Part shown: one piece after another, positions 33,048 through 37,822 of the stretch | Numbering within the stretch: the stretch's first letter is position 1 | How the letters are laid out: every line of letters begins with the position of its first letter | NCBI GenBank assembly: GCA_029962745.1 | Contig: CM057154.1 | Coordinates: 18,494,078 to 18,558,077 of the forward strand | DNA length: 64,000 nt | Source of the DNA: Echinometra lucunter | Lineage: Eukaryota > Echinodermata > Echinoidea > Camarodonta > Echinometridae | Direction of reading: 5' to 3' | Notes under the pieces: model-generated | Told to the model about the DNA's origin: nothing | Database searches by the model: none | What the model saw: the letters and a program-made list of their open reading frames with translations, nothing else | Position numbers and translations under genes: made by a program

Positions 33048-34337
33048 TGTAAGATCTTTCCAAAGTTAACACTGTTAGAGCAGTTATTATTATTATTATT
33101 ATTAGGTTGTTTAAAATATGAACCTACTAAAAGTTGCTTTCAAAAAATACCCTCATGTTTTAGACATTAAAAAAAAACCAACAGTTGGTAGGTTCATAAT
33201 TATGTTAAACAACCTAATGATTTTCAAACAACTGTTCTAACAGTGCCGGGGAAGAGGGGGCAAGTTTACTCAATTTCTGATTAAATTTTACCAAACGAAC
33301 ATGCACGTTTCCTTTTCCTCCACTGATTTGGGAAGATTTTTTCCCAAGCCTCTTTCAATTACGTGTTAAGAACACCATTATACATAGATCAGTCCGAATA
33401 GTCTGATGAGATCTTTAAAACCGCATCTTCATTAGATTGGCTTTTATTCTAATACTTAAACTTATCAGGATCACATGAAAATAAGTGTATTTAAAGGACT
33501 GCTAAATATCTATATCATCCTGGTATCTATCCATCTCCTTCAGGAATTGCATCGAGATGATAACGACAATCATTTGTCACCCTCATAGTCTTGTCGCAAT
33601 CTATCCCCGGATTTAATACCGCAAAAGCCAAAGAGCTGCGCTCTGGTATTTTTTATGCTTATAATATAGTTCCGACATGCTTCTTATTACAGTATAAGTA
33701 ATATCAGAACTTTCTTGCTGATAAAATAATAATACGACTACGATTATTCTAAATTATGTAGAGGATTTGATGATTTTGCTTATAGTTTTAGAAATCGAAA
33801 GTTTCAGGTTCATCCGATAGCATTTGGCTTCACTGGCTAGATAGTGTTTCAGAATACCTGAATTGCCTGACAGTGCAGCGTGTCAGTGAACTCCGAACCG
33901 TCAAGATGATTTATTAGGATGACGGCGTCTTCCTTTTTCGAAGTTGGACGATCTGTAGAACGACGCAGTGGTCGAACTGGCAAAGACGAACTCGGTGACG
34001 ACACCTCAGGAGTCCTCTGCTCTTCCTCCTTGGTTTCACCGGATACCCAGAGTGAAACAAAACGACCAGGGGTTGTCGATATTAACGTCGGGTTCGTATC
34101 AAATGATGACGTGGACGACGTCGTTCTTTCTAGAGGGAGATCATCGGGTCGGTTCATTAATTCGTTTTCCGTTTCCTGATCTTTAATCCCGTCTCCTATG
34201 TCGCCATCTTTCCTGGTTTCTTCTCTGGTCGTGTTTTCACCGTTCAGCTCATTTACGGACATCGAGCTGAAATCGTCACCCAGTCCGTTCACCATCTCGT
34301 GTGGGGCTAATCCGTCATCGAGGTCGTCCTGATCCAT
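5718..34337 (-). CDS. NOS: Nitric oxide synthase-like protein with remodelled oxygenase domain, 24 exons, 1394 aa
   Basis: The exons, joined with matching phases, encode 1,394 residues with no internal stop. Animal NOS converts L-arginine to NO at a heme/pterin domain fed by an FMN-FAD-NADPH reductase. Visible here: acidic N-terminus (1-160, no PDZ), oxygenase (about 161-550), linker (556-592), FMN domain (about 593-770; STLGNG at 646-651), FAD domain (RYFSISSSP 1019-1027, HYGACSSWL 1053-1061), NADPH domain ([13 protein letters not shown] 1094-1106, YGCR), and a long basic C-tail to 1394. Oxygenase hallmarks are altered: Ser253/Cys255 at the heme site, Asp431 for the substrate Glu, Glu425, Asn435, Ala517 for the pterin Trp, no zinc CxxxxC. 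The start ATG has an in-frame TGA three codons upstream. Family membership is certain. NO synthesis is doubtful; a different oxidase or oxygenase function is inference. It is divergent from STN1. Confidence 0.9.
6140..6310. repeat. GA-rich low complexity in NOS-like intron 23
   Basis: Imperfect GAGAGAAAG sequence that generates a Ser/Leu-rich frame on the minus strand and a Lys/Arg/Glu-rich frame on the plus strand. Neither looks coding. Confidence 0.8.
6357..6517 (-). CDS. NOS: NOS-like exon 23, C-terminal tail (residues 1312-1365)
   Basis: Predicted from a good acceptor (TACACAG|CAGCAAG, a tandem NAGNAG), donor AA|GTAAGA and phase fit with exons 22 and 24. It encodes [20 protein letters not shown] and [17 protein letters not shown], a basic tail unlike vertebrate NOS. 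If the donor is not used the frame ends at TAA one codon later. No homology supports it; it rests on splice signals and frame. Confidence 0.6.
6880..7290. repeat. Diverged tandem duplication of NOS-like exon 22 and its downstream intron
   Basis: About 6885-7080 and 7095-7285 share long stretches (AAAGCTTCTTTTGGTC, TTCAATTCTAACCTT, ACTGGCTGAAGTCT). The copy at 7095-7285 includes the 3' part of exon 22. The copy at 6885-7080 has lost the reading frame. Confidence 0.8.
7236..7400 (-). CDS. NOS: NOS-like exon 22, C-terminal strand and tail (residues 1257-1311)
   Basis: It encodes [19 protein letters not shown], the NOS terminal block RYHEDIFGVTLRTYEV. The FAD-shielding Phe is Tyr1266 and the preceding Asp is Glu1264. 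The tail ([19 protein letters not shown]) begins here. Donor AAG|GTTAGA is moderate; without splicing, the frame would stop at TAA 7146-7148. Confidence 0.85.
7678..7869 (-). CDS. NOS: NOS-like exon 21, NADPH domain (residues 1193-1256)
   Basis: It encodes [19 protein letters not shown] and [12 protein letters not shown]. The usual GHIYVCGD has a Cys that helps hydride transfer; here it is Ser1220. It ends [11 protein letters not shown]. Acceptor TACCAG|AAA, donor AAG|GTACC, phase 0 on both sides. Confidence 0.93.
8058..8406 (-). CDS. NOS: NOS-like exon 20, NADPH domain (residues 1076-1192)
   Basis: It encodes the NADPH-binding [18 protein letters not shown], then a polar insert at about 1117-1146 roughly 25-30 residues longer than in vertebrate NOS, then [10 protein letters not shown] and [11 protein letters not shown]. 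The [14 protein letters not shown] and YSRE motifs bind the NADPH diphosphate and 2'-phosphate. Acceptor TTTTCAG|G, donor AGG|GTAGGT. Confidence 0.94.
8867..8954 (-). CDS. NOS: NOS-like exon 19, FAD pyrophosphate loop (residues 1047-1076)
   Basis: It encodes [16 protein letters not shown] and [10 protein letters not shown]. This is the GxxHHGVCSSWL FAD-diphosphate loop with one His replaced by Tyr1054. Acceptor GATTAG|GC, donor CTC|GTAAGT. Confidence 0.92.
8955..9823 (-). other. NOS-like intron 18
   Basis: An AT-rich 0.9-kb intron. Two separated stretches share words (GATCGTTTGCAGACAGATCG near 9775 and CTATACGGTCTGATTTCGAC near 9402), suggesting an old inverted element, but no clear boundaries are visible. 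Confidence 0.4.
9824..10034 (-). CDS. NOS: NOS-like exon 18, FAD-binding motif (residues 977-1047)
   Basis: It encodes [39 protein letters not shown] and [22 protein letters not shown] (1019-1027) is the FAD-binding RxYSxSS motif, and the Ser of the hydride-transfer site is kept. Acceptor CCCTAG|GGA, donor AATG|GTTGGT. Confidence 0.94.
10758..11524 (-). pseudogene. LINE reverse transcriptase C-terminal fragment with 3' trinucleotide tail
   Basis: The minus strand encodes [39 protein letters not shown] and [20 protein letters not shown], the thumb and C-terminal region of CR1/L2/Jockey-type retrotransposon RT. On its 3' side lies a (TCA)n-type tract at 10906-11010, as such LINEs often carry. 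The RT is 5'-truncated by a palindromic element at 11531. It sits in NOS-like intron 17. Confidence 0.85.
11531..11669. mobile_element. Palindromic element abutting the LINE fragment
   Basis: GGGGCCACACTCCGTTCC at the left and GGAACGGAGGGTGGCTCC at the right are inverted. The inside repeats words such as CCGGGTCATTTTTTAC. Its position exactly at the RT break suggests insertion there. Confidence 0.7.
11979..12225. mobile_element. Foldback MITE, ACTCTC ends
   Basis: ACTCTCCTTTAAAAA at one end and TTTTTAAAGAGAGT at the other, with further inverted matches (GTTAGGGGTGAATTTCAGA against TCTGAAATTCACCCCTAAC). It is built from repeated AGAGTGAA words. It lies in NOS-like intron 17. Confidence 0.85.
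12415..12584 (-). CDS. NOS: NOS-like exon 17, connecting subdomain (residues 920-976)
   Basis: It encodes [20 protein letters not shown] and [18 protein letters not shown], matching the YYLDITTPPTPxxLxxxA and the DKEKQRL-type stretch of NOS and cytochrome P450 reductase. Acceptor CATCAG|GT, donor ATG|GTCAGT. Confidence 0.93.
13497..13690 (-). CDS. NOS: NOS-like exon 16, FAD domain (residues 855-920)
   Basis: It encodes [20 protein letters not shown] and [11 protein letters not shown], matching RSTIFVRLxTNG...YQPGDHLGVFPxN. The second half ([21 protein letters not shown]) is the helical connecting subdomain. Acceptor CCCAAG|T, donor TTG|GTATGT. Confidence 0.93.
13900..15250. mobile_element. 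Middle element of the nest: MITE with GGGGAGCGTTTCATGAAA ends
   Basis: The left end reads GGGGAGCGTTTCATGAAA and the right end is the inverse of GGGCACCGTTTCATGAAA. The inside is GTCAGTGACTGACA-type palindromic sequence. It is itself interrupted by an element at 14018-15204. Sister copies occur at 18201, 35065 and 61575. Confidence 0.8.
14018..15204. mobile_element. Inner element of the nest (GGCGTAGACAG ends)
   Basis: It begins AGTGGCGTAGACAGG and ends CTGTCTACGCCCC, and is flanked by an 11-base direct repeat TGACTGACAAC (14007-14017 and 15205-15215), a target-site duplication. It contains a G run, (CA)n, (ATT)n and two GAGCGAGC-type palindromes. No coding region. Confidence 0.8.
15654..16665 (-). 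other. 3' side of NOS-like intron 15
   Basis: AT-rich sequence between the nested transposon block and exon 15. No coding potential or repeat was recognised. Confidence 0.5.
16666..16904 (-). CDS. NOS: NOS-like exon 15, FMN-FAD connector (residues 776-855)
   Basis: It encodes [11 protein letters not shown] at the end of the FMN domain, a variable connector, then [19 protein letters not shown], matching KxxxAxLLSRxNLQSP at the start of the FAD region. Acceptor TTTCTAG|ATG, donor CAG|GTCAGT, phase 2 out. Confidence 0.9.
17630..17804 (-). CDS. NOS: NOS-like exon 14, FMN domain (residues 717-775)
   Basis: It encodes [40 protein letters not shown] and [13 protein letters not shown], a strong match to the second half of the NOS FMN domain (FGLGSxxYPxFCAF...LGGER...GDE). 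Acceptor CATGCAG|C, donor ATG|GTATGT. Confidence 0.94.
17932..18015. repeat. Short inverted repeat
   Basis: AATCAGTCTTACGATTGAT and ATCGTAAGATTGATT are inverted copies around about 50 bases. It lies in NOS-like intron 13. Confidence 0.7.
18043..18183. mobile_element. Palindromic element, GATCAG ends
   Basis: GATCAGGTATTGTTTAAAA at the left is mirrored by TTTTAAACAATATCTGATC at the right. The inside repeats GTTTAAA words. About 141 bp, a small foldback. Confidence 0.8.
18201..18332. mobile_element. MITE, GGGGAGCG ends
   Basis: It starts GGGGAGCGTTTCATGAAGAG and ends GACGCTCCCC. It carries the family core GATTGGCTGAGA. Same family as the elements at 13900, 35065 and 61575. Confidence 0.85.
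18815..18853. repeat. (AT)n microsatellite
   Basis: Uninterrupted TA repeat; similar shorter runs lie at 19210-19235 and 19360-19405. Confidence 0.9.
18945..19159. mobile_element. Foldback element with ACTCCGT arms
   Basis: AACTCCGTGACAAAGAATTT and AATTCTTTGTAAACGGAGTT are inverted, and both continue with matching TTCGTGAAAATT-type sequence around an AT-rich centre. Confidence 0.8.
19771..19881 (-). CDS. NOS: NOS-like exon 13, FMN-domain insert (residues 680-717)
   Basis: It encodes [19 protein letters not shown] and GGFSLRGAG, placed where the constitutive enzymes have their autoinhibitory loop. The sequence itself is not like vertebrate loops. It fits by phase (2 in, 2 out) and position only. 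Acceptor GAACAG|A, donor AAG|GTAGG. Confidence 0.8.
20541..20605 (-). CDS. NOS: NOS-like exon 12 (residues 659-680)
   Basis: A 65-bp exon encoding DFCRYLMEM followed by an Asn run and KSPVPQ. It leads into the extra loop of the FMN domain that acts as the autoinhibitory insert in constitutive NOS enzymes. Acceptor TTTTTCAG|GAT, donor CA|GTAAGT. Confidence 0.88.
20746..21300 (-). pseudogene. LINE RT C-terminal fragment with (ATT)n tail
   Basis: The minus strand encodes [19 protein letters not shown] and [19 protein letters not shown], the conserved C-terminus of CR1/L2-type RT, followed by a 3' sequence with GGCGCCTTGAGCATCCC and an (ATT)n tract at 20746-20889. It is 5'-truncated. It sits in NOS-like intron 11. 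Confidence 0.85.
21493..21743. mobile_element. MITE with AACTCTTTGCC ends, 23 bp from an exon
   Basis: ATGAACTCTTTGCCAGC at the left and GGCAAAGAGTTAAC at the right are inverted. A second copy lies at 49660-49905. The right end is only 23 bases beyond the exon 11 donor. Confidence 0.7.
21766..22015 (-). CDS. NOS: NOS-like exon 11, linker end and FMN domain (residues 575-658)
   Basis: It starts [18 protein letters not shown], a short basic stretch beside the FMN domain, then [19 protein letters not shown] (usual form ATxLYATETGKS), [18 protein letters not shown] and [13 protein letters not shown]. These are FMN phosphate and isoalloxazine-loop motifs. Acceptor TTTCCAG|T, donor CAG|GTATGT. Confidence 0.93.
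22381..22466 (-). CDS. NOS: NOS-like exon 10, linker (residues 547-575)
   Basis: It encodes [10 protein letters not shown], the end of the oxygenase domain, then [17 protein letters not shown], where the calmodulin-binding helix should begin. The usual basic amphipathic run is not there, and Pro-Gly interrupts any helix. Acceptor GTTACAG|GAG, donor GA|GTAAGT. Confidence 0.88.
22558..22994. repeat. Dense GTCTAAT/ATTAGAC word repeat
   Basis: The left half repeats variants of GTCTAATACCCATTTG every 15-20 bases. The right half repeats the inverse (ATTAGACCAAATGG). Both meet near 22760, making a 430-bp palindrome-like block in NOS-like intron 9. Confidence 0.85.
23363..23587. mobile_element. Foldback element, CTCTAAAAACAAAT ends
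   Basis: CGCTCTAAAAACAAATAAG and GATTTGTTTTAAGAGTG are inverted ends around CTAGTCAT words. A compact member of the 882-1340 family. Confidence 0.75.
23755..23949 (-). CDS. NOS: NOS-like exon 9, pterin-site region (residues 482-546)
   Basis: It encodes [17 protein letters not shown], then [11 protein letters not shown] and [13 protein letters not shown]. In NOS the block is CPADWxWxVPP...PVFHQEMLNY. Trp515 and Phe530 are kept, but the second Trp, which stacks on tetrahydrobiopterin, is Ala517. Acceptor CCTTAG|CAA, donor CAG|GTAAAT. Confidence 0.93.
24440..24541 (-). CDS. NOS: NOS-like exon 8 (residues 448-481)
   Basis: It was found by looking for the block between exons 7 and 9. It encodes [11 protein letters not shown] and [20 protein letters not shown], matching the SLWKDxALVEIN of NOS. 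It is 34 codons long, phase 0 on both sides, with acceptor TAAAG|ATG and donor CAG|GTACC. The first Met is internal, not a start. Confidence 0.9.
24864..25445. mobile_element. Foldback element with about 200-bp arms
   Basis: TTAAAGGAAAATGCAACCCA at the left and TGGGTTGTATTCTCCTTTAA at the right are the ends of long inverted arms. The arms share GATGTCATCGTGG and AACTCTCCATTCATTTTGTA. A closely similar copy is at 48364-48950 in STN1 intron 4. Confidence 0.85.
26074..26248 (-). CDS. NOS: NOS-like exon 7, distal pocket (residues 389-447)
   Basis: It encodes [13 protein letters not shown] and [20 protein letters not shown], then [18 protein letters not shown]. Canonical NOS reads CPFNGWYMGTEIGxRD. 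Here Gly is Glu425, the arginine-binding Glu is Asp431, and the Arg and Asp that follow are Asn435 and Ala436. Trp426, Tyr427 and Arg442 are kept. Acceptor GACGCAG|A, donor ACG|GTAAGT. Confidence 0.93.
26801..27560. mobile_element. GGCGTAGCTA element with about 160-bp tandem repeats
   Basis: It starts CACTGGCGTAGCTAAGAGG and a G run. From about 26990, 3.5 imperfect units repeat (each with AGTGTGCAAAAAATGCCATT, CTCCCT..CGTGGG, CTCGGTCGCTTCGCTCCCTC and ATATGCCACTTCTCATA). A relative of the GGCGTAGACAG element at 14018. Confidence 0.75.
27903..28042 (-). CDS. NOS: NOS-like exon 6 (residues 343-389)
   Basis: It encodes [18 protein letters not shown] and [10 protein letters not shown], matching the well-conserved FDVLPLLLQxNGxDPExF...IPPELV block. 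Acceptor ATTATACAG|GTG, donor GA|GTGAGT in phase 2. The fold core is conserved even though the active-site residues in the neighbouring exons are not. Confidence 0.93.
28830..28974 (-). CDS. NOS: NOS-like exon 5 (residues 294-342)
   Basis: It carries [24 protein letters not shown] and GSVLGDPSN, the core NOS oxygenase block. The substrate-pocket Gln (Gln317) is kept. The Arg of the usual LIRYAGY is Gly320, one more change near the arginine channel. Acceptor TTTACAG|A, donor CCCAG|GTACGC. Confidence 0.92.
29570..29661 (-). CDS. NOS: NOS-like exon 4 (residues 264-294)
   Basis: It begins VFDARK and ends YATNKGNVR, both near-identical to the VFDAR...YATNKGNLR stretch of animal NOS oxygenase domains. 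Acceptor AAAG|GTT, donor GTGAG|GTATGC, phase 2 at the exit. Length and phase agree with its neighbours. Confidence 0.92.
30753..30915 (-). CDS. NOS: NOS-like exon 3, heme-ligand region (residues 209-263)
   Basis: It encodes the start of the heme domain, through [13 protein letters not shown] and IYWNKLQ. Between them, NOS proteins carry RCxGR with the proximal heme Cys. Here the residues are LPQSRCR, so Ser253 stands at the normal Cys position and Cys255 two residues later, with equal spacing to the flanking WRN and IxW. Acceptor TACAG|G, donor CAG|GTAAGG. Confidence 0.92.
31823..31968 (-). CDS. NOS: NOS-like exon 2 (residues 161-209)
   Basis: It encodes the segment ending [14 protein letters not shown], matching the LAKEFLDQYY helix of animal NOS. 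The acceptor AAAAAG|GAA and donor CAAAG|GTCAGT give phases 0 and 2. No Cys occurs in this exon, so the CxxxxC zinc tetrathiolate that normally lies just before this helix is missing. The acceptor position is the least certain part; other AGs lie nearby but do not fit the phase. Confidence 0.75.
32971..33045. repeat. (GA)n microsatellite
   Basis: A 75-base uninterrupted GA repeat in NOS-like intron 1. Confidence 0.95.
33070..33245. mobile_element. Foldback element, CACTGTTAGA ends
   Basis: CACTGTTAGAGCAGTTAT and AACTGTTCTAACAGTG are inverted, and inner AGGTTGTTTAAAATATGAAC is mirrored by CATAATTATGTTAAACAACC. An ATT run sits in the left arm. A relative lies at 43141-43300. Confidence 0.8.
33858..34337 (-). 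CDS. NOS: NOS-like exon 1 (residues 1-160)
   Basis: This exon opens with MDQDDLDDG, is rich in acidic, Ser and Thr residues, and looks disordered. It ends in a NOS-like stretch, [11 protein letters not shown], which resembles the TDTLH found just before the zinc loop in vertebrate NOS. An in-frame TGA lies nine bases before the ATG. The donor CAG|GTATTC gives phase 0. No PDZ domain is present. Upstream non-coding exons cannot be excluded. Confidence 0.8.
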
Positions 34338-34546
34338 TCTTGTTCACTGTAGTCGGTGTTGTCCCTGATATGAAGCCGAAAATAATCCAGTTGTGAGCTC
34401 AGATATGCAGCACGTTGATCATCCTTTCGGTCTGTTCGATCTTTGTTCGATGTCGATGGTGGTGTCAATCTCACTTTCGTTGACGACTTGGCTTGACGTG
34501 ACTGCTAGTCCCAAGCACGGCAAAGTCTCATAGCTATTCCTCTTCC

Positions 34547-34622
34547 ATGCATACCCACAAAAAGAAACTGTAGATTTTACGCCGGTGTATATTTTCTTTT
34601 ATTTGAGTGGGTATGCATGAAG
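34547..34622. repeat. Short palindrome 5' of the NOS-like start
   Basis: CATGCATACCCACAAAAAGAAA and its inverse TTTATTTGAGTGGGTATGCATG flank about 30 bases. It could form a hairpin in the 5' UTR or upstream region, or be a tiny MITE. Confidence 0.7.
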
Positions 34623-35064
34623 GAGATACTTTATAAATCCTACAAAGGAATATATTGATCTGATTCTACCAAACGCGTGGGTCTTGATTAATTATTCATG
34701 AATCTAATCCCCTACAGTTCTTTGCATCTCTATTTTAAACGAAAGTTGGTATATACATAAGCTTGGGTTGATGTAATGAGAGGGAGTGAGAGAAGGAGGG
34801 AGGGAGGGAAGGAGGGAGGGAGGAAGGGAGAGAGATAGAGAGAGAAAGATACGGAGAGAGCGTGAGAGAGAGGAAGGGGCGGGGAGCAAAAAAGGAAGAG
34901 AAGATGGTGTTCGAGGGGATCGGGGAATCCAACTAAGCTTTTCAGGGTTTTTTTTCATTATTCTAACTTTTTTGAAAGGCCCTTTTGGTGTGGTCATCTT
35001 TCATTATTCCTCCAAAACCTTAACTTTATGTGCCATGCATGTATTCTCTAGATTATGATCATCT

Positions 35065-36275
35065 GGGCGCCGTTTCATGAAAGTTGTCAGCACTGACAAG
35101 TTGTCAGTTTCTGACAGTTACCATAGTAACAGTTCGGGGAGGGGGTCACTCTCCACATGGCCTGCTACGCACCCGCGTCCAGAAAAAGCGTCGAAAAGGG
35201 TCCCGTTTCAGGCACTCAGGCGTCGTCGACGTCTTTGGCAAAAAGGGTTGCTTTTCAGCACCATTCGCTGGTAAATCGCCTCTTAGGGTAGCCTTTTCTC
35301 ACTCTTCACGCCATTTTGGGTTGCTAATTTGGTTATGCAGATTACGCCATTTAGGGGTGCAAATTTAGGTAGATCTACGCCAATTAGGGTTGCAAATTTG
35401 GGCAAATTTGAGCAGACCTACGCCATTAACAAGTTCCAGCATTTATAGAGAGTTACAAAGTTATGAATTACGGAGCACACCAGATGATGGTAGACGGGTT
35501 GATGCCGTCATCTGGTAGATCACGCAAGCAGATTTCCTGTACGTGCTAAGCTGTGCTGTGAATTCTCAGTTTTAACTGTATACTCCCTGACACTAATCCT
35601 CTTCATCGTTCAGCCTATTTGAGTGTGGGAAGCCTGGCCAAGAAGATACAAGTTTACTTAATGTATGTATTTTTCAACACAGTAACTGGTATGGGTTCCA
35701 TTTTTTCAATTTTTGATAAAATTGGTAAAACGAATGGTAAGTGATGCATCAGTCAGTCAAGGAAAGCACATTTTCCACTTGCATTCATTAATTAAGGCTA
35801 AAAGATGGCTATTCAAAGTGGCTAAGAGAGGTTTCCTTGAGAGTAATCATGTTTACCTTCCTTTCAATAACTTCAAAAAATGGAATTTATACCTGTTGTA
35901 TTTAACATCAATATAACACCAGTCATCAGTATGGTATCAAATTAATCGATTTCAATGTTTACGCCACTTTGGGTATCAAATTAGGGGATTCCCTGTTCAC
36001 GCCACTTAGGGTGGCTTTTCTCATGGGTTACACCATTTAGGGTTGCAAATTTGGTTAATGCAGTTACGCCATTTAGGGTGCATTTCTGAGGTTATCGGAC
36101 ACGGGTGGGTAGCAGGTCATGTGGAGAGTGACCCCCCCCCCGGGGGGGGGGGGGGGGGGGGGGGGGGAACAGTCAGTGACCAGTGATTCTCAGCCAATCA
36201 AAACCAAGGATTTTACTGAAATTGTCAGAGAATGACAACTTGTCGGTGCTGACAACTTTCATGAAACGGCGCCCC
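35065..36275. mobile_element. MITE with GGGCGCCGTTTCATGAAA ends, split by an insertion
   Basis: The left end GGGCGCCGTTTCATGAAA and right end TTTCATGAAACGGCGCCC are perfect inverses. The core (GACAGTTACCATAGTAAC, CTCAGCCAATCAAAACCAAG) is that of the GGGGAGCG family. Interrupted by the element at 35134-36167. Confidence 0.88.
35134..36167. mobile_element. Inserted element with TTTAGGGT words and G run
   Basis: Flanked by AACAGT direct repeats (35128-35133, 36168-36173). The ends are inverted: GTCACTCTCCACATGGCCTG against CAGGTCATGTGGAGAGTGAC. The inside repeats TACGCCATTTAGGGTTGCAA in direct and diverged copies. A G run of about 36 bases sits at 36132-36167. No coding region was identified. 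Confidence 0.85.
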
Positions 36276-37689
36276 GGTCTTTTCAGGGGTCATTTAATGT
36301 TATGAATGCATTTTTAAAAACAATAATACGTATAATCATCAATCGAAGAGAAAAAAAATAAAGGAATCATGAAAGGAATTATTGGTTTACAAACAGACCG
36401 CTCGTTTATTGGTCACTAAACCATACTTTTTTCCACATAGTTTTCATTTCATAAGTTTAAAATGTATGACGTCCAACCACAGGAAACTATTATGGTTTTT
36501 GTCTTTTCTCCGTTTCAATTAGTAGTCTCACATTCAGACTAGTTTTAATGACTCGCTGGTTCAATAGAACAGTGAGAGGCGAATTAGCTAAATTATCTGA
36601 GTGGAATGAGCGGTAGGTTAAAACTGATAAAGGACATTCTTACATTTCAAAGTAACACCACCACTGTGTGAAACAAAACTAAAAAATGCCTATTTTATAT
36701 CCCAATGATTACATGTCAAGGACAATTTTGGAATTATAATCCACAGTATCAAATGTTTTCTTACTATTTTATTTTTATTTTATCAATCTCAAATTTACAC
36801 AAAGGATTAGATAGGTTTTCAAAATCAAACTCTTTGTCTGGACCCTTAGATCATTGGACCGAGCAGAATCAACTTTGCTGATTTTTTCTTTATCACCTTT
36901 TTTTGTGTGCAAGTATTACAGAAAATTTGGTGTTTTGAAATCCTTTTAGTGTGTTTCTGACATTCGATAAAGGGACGTGCAGAGCTTTTAGAGTATGTTG
37001 CCCGAATCATAATTCTGTAAAAAAAAAAAACAGGTGAAAGAAAGCATTTTTAAATTATGGAAATCATTCAAAAACAAAAAACATATAGGAAATGACGTGC
37101 ATCGCGATATGAGTGTGTTGCGTTTTAGAATACATTGTACCTTGGGAAAGCCTTAAAGGATAGGGGAAAAAGGACAAACTGCACTGTGTAGAGATCTATT
37201 TTAAATAACATCATCGGTTAGTTTTTTAACGCCCGTGTTTATATAAGAGTTAAAAAAAAGCTCACAGTTTCTGTAAATTCTGTTGTTAGTTGTACAAACC
37301 AGGATAATCATTTCCGGCTTTTTTTGTACAGAGGCAAACGTGTCTACTAAAAAAAGTATGGGGGTGGGCTGCAGCCCCCCCCCCCCCCCAGTTCCGCGGC
37401 CCCTGCTGAGGGGCATTGGGGCCTGCGATACTTTTCTCACTTTCTGCTTACAAATGGCTGTTCTTTTAGACTAACGTTGTCGAGGTCTCCAATAGAATGC
37501 TTGCCTGGGAAAGATTGTGACGTAATCGCAGTTTTCTATGAACAGGTGACTGTAGCTGAAGGAAGAGAAATGTGGAATGCTGCCTAACGTTAGAAATAAA
37601 GAAATTTGACTGTGATAAAGGCTTGCTTTAAGATACGCCGTTTGGGCAAGGACTATAGAAAGACTGGACCTACCTAACTATATACCAAA

Positions 37690-37822
37690 ATGACCTCAGC
37701 TATAAGCAAATATGATGAATTACCCCGTGACAGATGGAACTTGGACCCAGTTTACAAGTCCTATGCTAGGCTGTATGTCAGCGATATCATGGCGATGCAG
37801 CCCTACAGCACAGGGCCAGGCG
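37690..37822 (+). CDS. STN1: STN1 exon 1 (residues 1-45)
   Basis: It encodes MTSAISKYDELPRDRWN and LDPVYKSYARLYVSDIMAMQ, aligning with the human LDPVFLAFAKLYIRDILDM. Donor GGCG|GTAGGT leaves phase 1, which joins exon 2 to give an Asp codon. A 5.9-kb intron follows. Confidence 0.92.

Larger units (their letters stand above)
31969..33857 (-). other. NOS-like intron 1: GA tract and foldback element
   Basis: A 1.9-kb intron holding a (GA)n tract at 32971-33045 and a foldback repeat at 33070-33245. The rest is AT-rich with nothing recognised. Confidence 0.7.
34338..37689. other. Divergent intergenic region between the NOS-like gene and STN1
   Basis: The two start codons face away from each other here. 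Contents: a 5'-flank palindrome at 34547-34622, a GGGA/GA purine tract at 34776-34890, a nested transposon pair at 35065-36275, and AT-rich sequence up to STN1. 36276-37689 shows only a C run near 37375-37390. Promoters of both genes should lie here but no TATA box could be assigned. Confidence 0.7.

Noticed and set aside
33919..34186. Plus-strand frames opposite NOS-like exon 1
   Set aside because: They are shadows of the coding exon on the minus strand.
35134..36167. Telomere-like TTAGGG sequence
   Set aside because: TTTAGGGT occurs only as part of a longer 20-28-base word and never as a TTAGGG tandem, despite the nearby telomere-factor gene.
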